The notes under the pieces: model-generated
What the model saw: the letters and a program-made list of their open reading frames with translations, nothing else
Told to the model about the DNA's origin: nothing
Database searches by the model: none
Position numbers and translations under genes: made by a program
Assembly (NCBI GenBank): GCA_036382695.1
Contig: DASVHF010000023.1
Coordinates: forward strand, 1 to 14,044
Direction: 5' to 3'
Source of the DNA: DASVHF01 sp036382695
GTDB lineage: Bacteria > Patescibacteriota > Microgenomatia > Woykebacterales > RBG-16-39-9b
DNA: 14,044 bases
Shown here: piece by piece, positions 6,771 to 12,452 of the stretch
How positions within the stretch are numbered: position 1 is the first letter of the stretch
How the letters are laid out: every line of letters starts with the position of its first letter

Positions 6771-8051
6771 ATGAAAAAAGTTAAGAAATTTCTCTCCAAC
6801 CTCGGTCCAGGACTGGTCACGGGGGCCTCTGACGATGATCCTTCTGGCATAGCTACATATTCAATAGCGGGCGCTTCTTTTGGTTATGCTCTAAATTGGC
6901 TAACTTTGTTTCTTTATCCATTGATGACAATTGTTCAAGAAATGTGTGGTCGTATCGGTATGGTAACTGGAAGGGGTTTAGCGGGTGTAATCAAAGCAAG
7001 TTATCCAAAAACTTTCCTCTATTTTGTTGTTTGCTTACTTTTGATTGCCAATACAATAAATATTGGTGCTGACATTGGGGCGATGGCGGCCAGCGCAGAG
7101 ATGCTTATTAATATTCCTTTTATTGTTTGGGCAATCGGTTTTACAATTCTTGTTATTGCTTTAGAGGTATTTATTTCATACAAGACCTATGCTAGGTTTT
7201 TAAAGTGGTTAACTCTAGTTTTGTTTGCTTATGTTCTAACTGCCTTTGTCGTTGGTGTAAATTGGAGTGAGGTTTTCAAAGACTTATTTGTTCCAACAGT
7301 AAGGCTAGACGAAACTTACTTGGCAACAATGGTTGCTTTTTTGGGGACGACTATTTCACCCTACCTTTTCTTTTGGCAAACAAGCGAAGAAGTTGAGGAA
7401 GAAGTGGCGAAACACAAGATTGTCGCATTTGGTAAGGGTAGGCCAAGGGTTACGAAAGGTGAGGTGAGTGAGATGCGTATCGACACGGCTGTTGGGATGT
7501 TTTTCTCCAACACAATTACTTTTTTCATCATTGTAACAACCGCCTCAACCTTGTTTGTCGCTGGGGTTCATGACATCCAAACTGTCCAAGACGCAGCAAA
7601 AGCAATCGAACCCCTAGTAGCTAATTTTCCTTACGCAGGTACATTAGCCAAGATCCTTTTTACGACGGGACTGGTTGGAGTAGGGCTACTGGCTGTGCCC
7701 GTTTTGGCAGGCAGCGCTGCTTATGCTCTTTCCGAGGCCTTTGGTTGGCGTGAAGGCCTTTATTTGAAGTTTAAGCGGGCCCATGGATTTTATGGTGTGA
7801 TAATTTTTTCGACCTTAATTGGTTTATTAATAAATTTTATTGGGATAAATCCTATCCAAGCTTTGTTTTACACAGCGATTATTAATGGAATAATCGCAGT
7901 TCCGCTGCTTGCGATGATAATTTTAGTTTCTAATAATAAAAATATTTTGGGGGCAAGGGTTAATGGTAGGTGGTCAAATTATTTAGGGTGGTTGACTTTT
8001 TTCCTGATGGGCGCAGCAACAATTTTAATGCTAGCAAGTTGGTTATTTTAG
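6771..8051 (+). CDS. Nramp-family divalent metal transporter, atypical metal site
   Basis: Polytopic transporter of 426 residues with about 11 hydrophobic segments, belonging to the Nramp/MntH superfamily (LeuT fold, metal ion with or without proton symport). TM1 carries D23-P24-S25-G26 (GASDDDPSGIATYS) where MntH-type proteins have DPGN. TM6 carries LGTTISPYLFFWQ, with S196 where Mn/Fe transporters have the metal-binding Met of 'MPH'. A polar loop of about 35 residues follows TM6. The Asp ligand is kept but Asn and Met are replaced, so typical Mn2+/Fe2+ selectivity is doubtful; a harder ion such as Mg2+ or another substrate is possible. The ATG directly follows the regulator's stop, with GGAG at 6762-6765. 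It converges with lexA, with three bases between stops. Confidence 0.9.
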   Translation: MKKVKKFLSNLGPGLVTGASDDDPSGIATYSIAGASFGYALNWLTLFLYPLMTIVQEMCGRIGMVTGRGLAGVIKASYPKTFLYFVVCLLLIANTINIGADIGAMAASAEMLINIPFIVWAIGFTILVIALEVFISYKTYARFLKWLTLVLFAYVLTAFVVGVNWSEVFKDLFVPTVRLDETYLATMVAFLGTTISPYLFFWQTSEEVEEEVAKHKIVAFGKGRPRVTKGEVSEMRIDTAVGMFFSNTITFFIIVTTASTLFVAGVHDIQTVQDAAKAIEPLVANFPYAGTLAKILFTTGLVGVGLLAVPVLAGSAAYALSEAFGWREGLYLKFKRAHGFYGVIIFSTLIGLLINFIGINPIQALFYTAIINGIIAVPLLAMIILVSNNKNILGARVNGRWSNYLGWLTFFLMGAATILMLASWLF

Positions 8052-8054
8052 TCC

Positions 8055-8672
8055 TTAATGATACTTTCTGATTACTCCGACGACTTTACCTTGAATCCGT
8101 GCGTTTTTGGTGATGATGGGATGCATCGACGAGTTGGCTGGTTCTAGTCGGATATGATCAACCTCTCTGAAATATCTTTTTAGAGTGGCGAAGTTGTCAT
8201 TGATTAATGCAACAACAATCTCGCCGTTATTGGCCTCACTGGTCTCTTCGCAAACGACGTAGTCACCATCCAGAATCGCTGCTTCGACCATACTATTTCC
8301 TCGGACAAGAAGCGCAAAACATTTCTTTTTACCAAGCATGTCTGGAGGTACATTCACAACAGCTGTATGATCGCTAATTGCTTCGATTGGAGAACCCGCG
8401 GCTATTCGGCCAATGAGAGGAACCTCAACTATATTCTGCACCCAACCCATGACTTTCTGATCGACGATCTCAATCCCGCGGCGGACGCCTTCGTCTTTCT
8501 TCAGAACACCCTTATCGATTAAATTTGCGATATGTTCGTGGACGGTGGCCGGTGAACGAAGGCCTAGACCATCACAAATTTCGGCTAAAGTGGGAGCAAA
8601 GCCGCGTTTTTGCATAAATTGAGAAATAAATTCCAGAAGATCGCGTTCTCGTTTGTAGATGACAAAAGCCAT
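8055..8672 (-). CDS. lexA: LexA repressor of the SOS response
   Basis: DNA-damage repressor that self-cleaves when RecA filaments form. It has 205 residues. The N-terminal winged helix (1-70) includes PTLAEICDGLGLRSPATVHEHIANL (27-51) as helix-turn-helix. The C-terminal S24 peptidase domain has the cleavage bond A92-G93 (IAAGSP), nucleophile S127 (RGNSM) and general base K165 (ATLKRY). All catalytic parts are present, so it should be cleavable. No SD precedes the ATG at 8672. The divergent neighbour is uvrB, a classic SOS target, and the spacer carries repeat elements overlapping the lexA promoter, consistent with autoregulation and co-regulation. Confidence 0.97.
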   Translation of the reverse strand: MAFVIYKRERDLLEFISQFMQKRGFAPTLAEICDGLGLRSPATVHEHIANLIDKGVLKKDEGVRRGIEIVDQKVMGWVQNIVEVPLIGRIAAGSPIEAISDHTAVVNVPPDMLGKKKCFALLVRGNSMVEAAILDGDYVVCEETSEANNGEIVVALINDNFATLKRYFREVDHIRLEPANSSMHPIITKNARIQGKVVGVIRKYH

Positions 8673-8682
8673 AGCAGTTTAT

Positions 8683-8712
8683 ATTATTGGTTATTTTTCG
8701 GCTGTTTGTCAA
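8683..8712 (-). promoter_or_regulatory. Candidate lexA promoter
   Basis: The minus strand reads TTGACA (8712 to 8707, full -35 consensus), an 18-base spacer, then AATAAT (8688 to 8683, 5 of 6). Ten bases separate the -10 from the lexA ATG, so the predicted leader is about 3 bases. The -35 lies within the left arm of the inverted repeat at 8705-8742. Confidence 0.6.
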
Positions 8713-8742
8713 CTGGATAAAACTGGATCATACGTTGACAAA
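8705..8742. repeat. Inverted repeat plus phased direct repeat, candidate SOS operator region
   Basis: TTTGTCAAC (8705-8713) and GTTGACAAA (8734-8742) are perfect 9-base inverted arms around a 20-base spacer. Within and overlapping the spacer, AACTGGAT occurs at 8711-8718 and 8721-8728, exactly 10 bases apart. The right arm continues into TGAC-AAAT-GTTA (8736-8747), an imperfect palindrome resembling the Gram-positive LexA box GAAC-N4-GTTC. The left arm covers the lexA -35, so a bound dimer there would block lexA. Assignment as a LexA site is an inference from position. Confidence 0.45.
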
Positions 8743-8797
8743 TGTTATAGGTTGGGAAAAGCACCTCTTGCTAGTTTTAAATTCATTTATTTTAAGC

Positions 8798-8803
8798 TAA
8801 AAT
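8798..8803 (+). promoter_or_regulatory. Candidate -10 box of uvrB
   Basis: TAAAAT (5 of 6) lies eight bases before the uvrB ATG at 8812, which would place the transcript start at or next to the start codon. No good -35 is seen at 16-18 bases upstream. The TTGACA at 8735-8740 is too far away to pair with it. Confidence 0.35.
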
Positions 8804-8811
8804 TGGGGTTC

Positions 8812-10890
8812 ATGGATAAATTTGATTTAAAGGCGCCGTGGCCGCCCACAGGTAACCAACCAGAAGCTATTTTGCGGCTCTCAGACGGCTTAAGAAGTGG
8901 TTTACGCTACCAAACCTTACTTGGTGCTACTGGAACCGGGAAAACCTTCACGATGGCTAATATAACGGCAATGCTAAATAGACCGACACTTGTCATCGCC
9001 CACAACAAGACACTCGCGGCGCAGCTAGCTGCGGAGTTTCGCGAGTTTTTTCCAAACAATGCAGTAGAATATTTTGTTTCTTATTATGATTACTACCAAC
9101 CCGAAAGCTACGTGCCACAGATTGATCTTTATATTGAGAAAGATGCGGATATAAATGAGGAGATAGATCGTCTTCGTCTTGCAGCTACTAAAGCCTTGTT
9201 AACACGAAGAGATGTTTTAATTGTCGCTAGCGTTTCTTGTATTTACAACATTGGCTCTCCCGCCGCTTATAAACAAAGCACACTTACGTTTTATAAGGGC
9301 CAAATCTTACCGATAGCAAGCGTAAAAGAAGGCTTGGTAAAGCTTCAGTACGAGCGAAACGATTTAGATTTGAAACGTGCGACGTTTCGAATAAAGGGGG
9401 ATATTTTAGAGATTTACCCAGCTTACGAAGAATTTGCAGTGCGGATTTCCTTTTTTGGCGATAAAATTGAGAAAATCGCCAAGCTAAGTCCAACAAGTCT
9501 AGAGAAACTTGCAGAAATAGACGAAATTACTATATTTCCAGCACGTCATTACAATGCACCAATTGATCTGCCTTACAATCCTCTGGTGGAAATTAAGAAG
9601 GAATTTGACGTTTGGAGTAAAAAATTAAAGAAAGAAAATAGGCTGGTTGAGCTGCAACGTCTGACAAATAAAGTCAATTACGATCTTGAAATGCTGCGGG
9701 AGCTTGGTTTTGTCAAGGGAATTGAAAACTACTCTCGGTATTTTGATGGCAGAAGCGCAGGCCAACCGCCTTACGTACTGCTCGACTATTTTCCAAAAGA
9801 TTTTATCACCTTCATCGACGAGTCGCATATGAGTCTCCCTCAACTTCGTGGGATGTGGCACGGTGAGCGTAAAAGAAAAGAGGTTTTAATTGAAAACGGA
9901 TTTAGATTACCTAGCGCAATAGATAACAGGCCACTAACTTTTGATGAGTTTATGCGAAAGGCTGGTCAAATAGTTTTCTTCTCGGCAACTCCGGATGAAT
10001 ATGAACTATCGCTTTCAAAAGAAAGTGCTAGGAATGCAGAATTAAGAATTAAGAATGAAGAATTGAGGGGGTACAACGGAGTAGCTGAGCAAATTATCCG
10101 TCCGACTGGGATCGTTGATCCCGAAATTGAAGTGAGAAAAACCGAAGGGCAAATTCCAGATTTAATCAACGAAATTCAGGCAAGAGTTAAAAAGGGACAG
10201 CGAGTTTTGGTTACAACTTTAACCAAAAGAATGGCGGAAGATTTAGCCGAGTTTCTGCAAGAAAGAGAAATAAAAGTAATGTACATTCATCACGAAGTCG
10301 ATACTTTGGAAAGGGTTGAAATCTTGCGCGATCTACGAACAGGAAAATATGATGTGTTGGTTGGAATTAACTTGCTACGTGAGGGGTTAGATTTACCCGA
10401 AGTTACACTTGTAGCTATTTTAGATGCTGACAAAGAAGGTTTTTTGCGTAGCAAGACTTCACTGATCCAAACAATTGGTCGGGCAGCGCGTCATGTTGAG
10501 GGAAGGGTAATTATGTATGCAGATAGCATTACCGGTTCGATGAAAGGTGCTGTCGATGAAACGAACCGACGGCGAAGGACTCAATTAGAATACAACAAAA
10601 AACATCATATTACTCCGGAGACGATCCAAAAAGCGATTCATGATATCGGTGAGCGGGTAAAGCAACTGCAACCAGAAGCAGAAGTTACTCAAGAGCTGGA
10701 TCTGACAAAAGTACCGAAGGATCAAGTAAAAGGATTAGTTCACGATCTTACTCGCGAAATGATGGTCGCAGCAAAACAAATGGATTTTGAGCGAGCGGCA
10801 ATTTTACGTGATCAAATGTTGGAATTGAAGAACCAAGAACTAAAAATTCCCAAAACTATTACTGCAAAAGAAGCTAAAAAGATGCTATAG
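8812..10890 (+). CDS. uvrB: UvrABC excinuclease subunit B
   Basis: Damage-verifying helicase-like subunit of nucleotide excision repair. UvrA loads it on the lesion, and it then recruits UvrC. The 692 residues include Walker A GATGTGKT (38-45), the damage-probing beta-hairpin region YYDYYQPESYVPQ (91-103), DEAH-like IDESHM (335-340), FFSATPDEYEL, EQIIRPTGIVDPE, motif V/VI GINLLREGLDLP and QTIGRAARHVEGR, and a C-terminal UVR motif (MDFERAAILRDQMLEL) for UvrC. I chose ATG 8812 (MDKFDLKAPWPPTGNQ) because conserved UvrB sequence begins there. The longer frame from 8659 would overlap lexA and adds non-conserved residues. SD is poor (GGGG). Residues about 401-421 are an extra segment encoded by a heptamer repeat. 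Confidence 0.97.
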   Translation: MDKFDLKAPWPPTGNQPEAILRLSDGLRSGLRYQTLLGATGTGKTFTMANITAMLNRPTLVIAHNKTLAAQLAAEFREFFPNNAVEYFVSYYDYYQPESYVPQIDLYIEKDADINEEIDRLRLAATKALLTRRDVLIVASVSCIYNIGSPAAYKQSTLTFYKGQILPIASVKEGLVKLQYERNDLDLKRATFRIKGDILEIYPAYEEFAVRISFFGDKIEKIAKLSPTSLEKLAEIDEITIFPARHYNAPIDLPYNPLVEIKKEFDVWSKKLKKENRLVELQRLTNKVNYDLEMLRELGFVKGIENYSRYFDGRSAGQPPYVLLDYFPKDFITFIDESHMSLPQLRGMWHGERKRKEVLIENGFRLPSAIDNRPLTFDEFMRKAGQIVFFSATPDEYELSLSKESARNAELRIKNEELRGYNGVAEQIIRPTGIVDPEIEVRKTEGQIPDLINEIQARVKKGQRVLVTTLTKRMAEDLAEFLQEREIKVMYIHHEVDTLERVEILRDLRTGKYDVLVGINLLREGLDLPEVTLVAILDADKEGFLRSKTSLIQTIGRAARHVEGRVIMYADSITGSMKGAVDETNRRRRTQLEYNKKHHITPETIQKAIHDIGERVKQLQPEAEVTQELDLTKVPKDQVKGLVHDLTREMMVAAKQMDFERAAILRDQMLELKNQELKIPKTITAKEAKKML
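10030..10068 (+). repeat. Tandem 7-base repeat inside uvrB
   Basis: Four consecutive heptamers occur at 10038-10065: AGAATTA, AGAATTA, AGAATGA, AGAATTG, with degenerate copies at both edges. They encode AELRIKNEELR in frame, between YELSLSK and the conserved EQIIRPTG motif, where other UvrB proteins have only a short linker. Four units are 28 bases, so flanking bases must keep the frame. It looks like expansion or insertion of a simple repeat tolerated in a surface loop. Confidence 0.75.
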
Positions 10891-10927
10891 AAAGAGGAAA
10901 GCCCTGGAAGCGTGATGCCGCCAGGGC
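10891..10927 (-). terminator. Intrinsic-type terminator of the minus-strand RNA unit, possibly bidirectional
   Basis: A perfect 7-bp stem, GCCCTGG/CCAGGGC (10921-10927 with 10901-10907), has a 13-base loop. On the minus strand it is followed by TTTCCTCTTT, which runs into the uvrB stop codon. On the plus strand the tail is only GTTATTT, so termination of uvrB here is less certain. Confidence 0.6.
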
Positions 10928-11801
10928 GTTATTTGGGCAACTTGATCACCTTCCTTTCTATTCCGATGTTTTGAAGTTGATGTCGATTTGTGGCGTCACA
11001 CGCTGCTAGACAGCAGTGTTGTTGTGACAGCGTGTTTACACCCAATGTTGGTGAGGGAGTTTAGGCCGTATTCACAGATTTATGGCCCTACGGAGGACAT
11101 CCCTCAAGCCCCCGACATCACACGACATCCCACTCCAGAATTAAACACACACAAAGTTGGTCGGGGGGTAGCCCAGGCTTGGCCTGGCTGGTGCCCTGTC
11201 CCGCCCATTAGACATTCTCACCAGAGTGTCTTTCCCTCTGGAAAGGAACAACTACCCCTCACCGTCAATAGTCGGCCCCAGGGCCTATGCTCTGCAAGCG
11301 TAGTGGTAACCACAGAGTCTTCGCGACAACCACGGTCATTGCGGCTGTAAGCCCCAGGGCGAACCGATATGTTTCCACGTCCTGAAGTTGAGTAGGCCCA
11401 CCTTGACAGAACGGCAAGTACAGCAAGGGTTTCAGGACGCGGGTTGGATGGCACTCGCAGGTCCAGACGTGCACGCATCCCGATCCACTCTTCGAGCGGA
11501 TTTTCACCAGCCCCGCAACTGGTGAACTGAGAGAATCACACCTGAACCCGCGAACGGTGGGCGCGAGGGCACAAACGCGAACTTTCGCGTTGAGGGGGGC
11601 AAAGGTGCGCCCTCGCGCCCGAGCAGCGGTGCTTCGCAGGGGGTAGCTTCAGAAAGCGTCTGGTTGCTACCGCGACCGTGCAATTGACCTCTGGATCTCT
11701 CACGCGACCTCGCGCGAGAAAACCAACCACTTAAAATTTAGGTGGTTAATCTACTCGCACGAGGACAATCTTCTCCTGAACCTTTTTATCTTTAAAGAAC
11801 A
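10892..11801 (-). ncRNA. Candidate large structured non-coding RNA (about 0.9 kb)
   Basis: The segment between a promoter at 11808-11836 and a terminator at 10891-10927 lacks a credible protein gene; frames in it are short, mutually overlapping and of low-complexity composition. It is GC-rich (39/60 in 11161-11220, 42/60 in 11581-11640) and holds many helices. Examples: 11559-11570 with 11609-11620 (12 bp, enclosing 11574-11581 with 11584-11591); 11378-11386 with 11431-11439 (9 bp), directly followed by 11440-11445 with 11545-11550; 11503-11510 with 11519-11526; 11165-11171 with 11252-11258, enclosing 11173-11178 with 11182-11187 and 11211-11218 with 11223-11230; and a bulged 15-bp hairpin at 10995-11028. 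Several helices contain G-U pairs only if read on the plus strand, so the strand is not settled. No match to RNase P RNA, tmRNA, SRP RNA or rRNA was recognised. Confidence 0.5.
10941..10959 (-). promoter_or_regulatory. Near-full complement of the 16S rRNA 3' tail
   Basis: The minus strand reads AGAAAGGAAGGTGATCAAG. The exact complement of the usual 16S 3' end is AGAAAGGAGGTGATCC, so the match is interrupted by one extra A. It is followed by a three-codon frame TTG CCC AAA TAA just before the terminator. It may be a ribosome-binding segment at the 3' end of the putative RNA. Confidence 0.5.
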
Positions 11802-11807
11802 TTGCGA

Positions 11808-11836
11808 ATTTTATTCTGCTTGCCAGCTATTGTCAA
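11808..11836 (-). promoter_or_regulatory. Near-consensus promoter for the minus-strand RNA unit
   Basis: The minus strand reads TTGACA (11836 to 11831, 6 of 6), exactly 17 bases, then TAAAAT (11813 to 11808, 5 of 6), preceded by AT-rich AATA. Predicted start of transcription is near 11801. It lies just downstream of the terminator of the winged-helix gene, so it appears to start a separate unit reading into the GC-rich ORF-free segment. Confidence 0.7.
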
Positions 11837-11874
11837 TATTTAAAATGGTGCTACAAATGGGTGAGTATTGCTAG

Positions 11875-11919
11875 AAAAAGGGTGCGAGAGGTAGCGCGCC
11901 TCAATACACTACCTCTCGC
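11875..11919 (-). terminator. Intrinsic terminator of the winged-helix gene
   Basis: A perfect 11-bp stem, GCGAGAGGTAG/CTACCTCTCGC (11884-11894 with 11909-11919), has a 14-base loop. On the minus strand it is followed by ACCC and TTTTT (11879 to 11875). It lies about 50 bases after the stop codon of the minus-strand regulator gene. Confidence 0.8.
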
Positions 11920-11956
11920 GTTTCCCGCAAGGCCCTCTCACCTTTGTTTAAGGCGG

Positions 11957-11995
11957 CCGTGGGATTGATTGCTAGGGAGCCAGAAAGTCCCACGG
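11957..11995 (-). other. Hairpin spanning the regulator stop codon
   Basis: CCGTGGGA (11957-11964) and TCCCACGG (11988-11995) form a perfect 8-bp stem whose 23-base loop contains the stop codon (11974 to 11972). It precedes the terminator at 11875-11919. It may stabilise the mRNA end or simply reflect GC-rich composition. Confidence 0.4.
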
Positions 11996-12349
11996 GGTTG
12001 GCCTAGTTCCAACGAGAACTCTGCGGGGGCCGTTTCCGTGTGGACGAAGAGCTACCAGGTCTTCTTGCGAAGCGCGCTCGACCAGTCCGTCGAGGATGGT
12101 ATGCAGTTTTACGCCGCCAATTACCGGATGCTTGAACGGGGCGTCCAGGTTCACCGTGTAGAAATGGCGGCGGCCTTCCTTGCGCACGTGGAGCATTCCG
12201 GCCCGCCTCAGGTCCCCGATGACTCCCCACACGGTGCGACGGGTCAGGGACATCGCGTCCGCGATCTCGTTGATCGTGCAGCCTGGCCTGACGGCGATAT
12301 AGAAGAGGATGGCGCCGTGACTAGAGACAAGATACCAGCTATTTTCCAT
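11972..12349 (-). CDS. Winged helix-turn-helix (MarR/ArsR-like) transcriptional regulator, GC-rich
   Basis: Predicted DNA-binding protein of 125 residues. A winged helix covers about 8-70: helix HGAILFYIAV (11-20), HTH helices TINEIADAM (25-33) and TRRTVWGVIGDLRRAGML (36-53), and wing HVRKEGRRHFYTVN (54-67). The following DAPFKHPVIGG segment resembles the HP motif that follows the wing in a family I associate with GC-rich phyla such as Actinobacteria and Chloroflexi. No ligand domain or metal-binding Cys pair is visible, so the signal is unknown. The ATG at 12349 has a strong SD, AAGGAGG (12367 to 12361, 11-base spacing), and a terminator follows the gene. Its GC content (36/60 in 12121-12180) differs from the neighbouring repair genes, suggesting lateral transfer. 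It is divergent from uvrA. Confidence 0.82.
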   Translation of the reverse strand: MENSWYLVSSHGAILFYIAVRPGCTINEIADAMSLTRRTVWGVIGDLRRAGMLHVRKEGRRHFYTVNLDAPFKHPVIGGVKLHTILDGLVERASQEDLVALRPHGNGPRRVLVGTRPTPWDFLAP

Positions 12350-12360
12350 CGCTACTGGAT

Positions 12361-12367
12361 CCTCCTT
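12361..12367 (-). promoter_or_regulatory. Shine-Dalgarno site of the winged-helix gene
   Basis: The minus strand reads AAGGAGG, 11 bases before ATG 12349. It supports that start and shows this gene uses SD initiation, unlike the adjacent uvrA. Confidence 0.75.
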
Positions 12368-12412
12368 ATCTTCAATTGATCTCCTAAAATCTTCGCTGTA
12401 TTTTACTACGGC

Positions 12413-12441
12413 TTGTCAAAATTTGCAAAAAAGATTAGAAT
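12413..12441 (+). promoter_or_regulatory. Candidate uvrA promoter
   Basis: TTGTCA (12413-12418, 5 of 6), a 17-base spacer, then TAGAAT (12436-12441, 5 of 6). Eleven bases separate the -10 from the ATG at 12453, giving a leader of about 4-5 bases. The -35 region also reads TTGACA on the other strand, toward the regulator gene, but no well-spaced -10 was found for it. Confidence 0.65.
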
Positions 12442-12452
12442 AGATCGCCTGT

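Noticed and set aside
8659..8811. N-terminal extension of uvrB from an ATG at 8659
   Set aside because: It would overlap lexA, run through the promoter and repeats, and add residues with no UvrB similarity. Conserved sequence begins at ATG 8812.
10941..10960. Plus-strand match to the 16S rRNA 3' end as a real rRNA gene end
   Set aside because: No 16S sequence precedes it, and it contains an extra T relative to the usual tail. It is treated as a complementary motif instead.
10988..11350. Plus-strand frame of 120 codons in the GC-rich segment
   Set aside because: Composition looks like translated non-coding DNA, there is no SD or recognisable domain, and it overlaps strong helices and opposite-strand frames of equal quality.
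10893..11425. RNase P RNA, suggested by GAGGAAAG (about 10895) and GACAGAACGGC (about 11404)
   Set aside because: The surrounding conserved blocks (AAAGTCC pairing with its partner, GGAGCAAG and others) are absent and the two fragments do not pair as P4 requires. GAGGAAAG belongs to the terminator region.
11218..11730. Minus-strand frames of 64-86 codons (11218-11478, 11265-11507, 11536-11730)
   Set aside because: They overlap each other in different frames, lack SD sites and recognisable domains, and are open only because GC-rich DNA has few stops.
11966..12400. Plus-strand frame 11969-12379 and minus-strand frame 12003-12230
   Set aside because: Both are shadows of the winged-helix gene, which has the SD, domain match and terminator.
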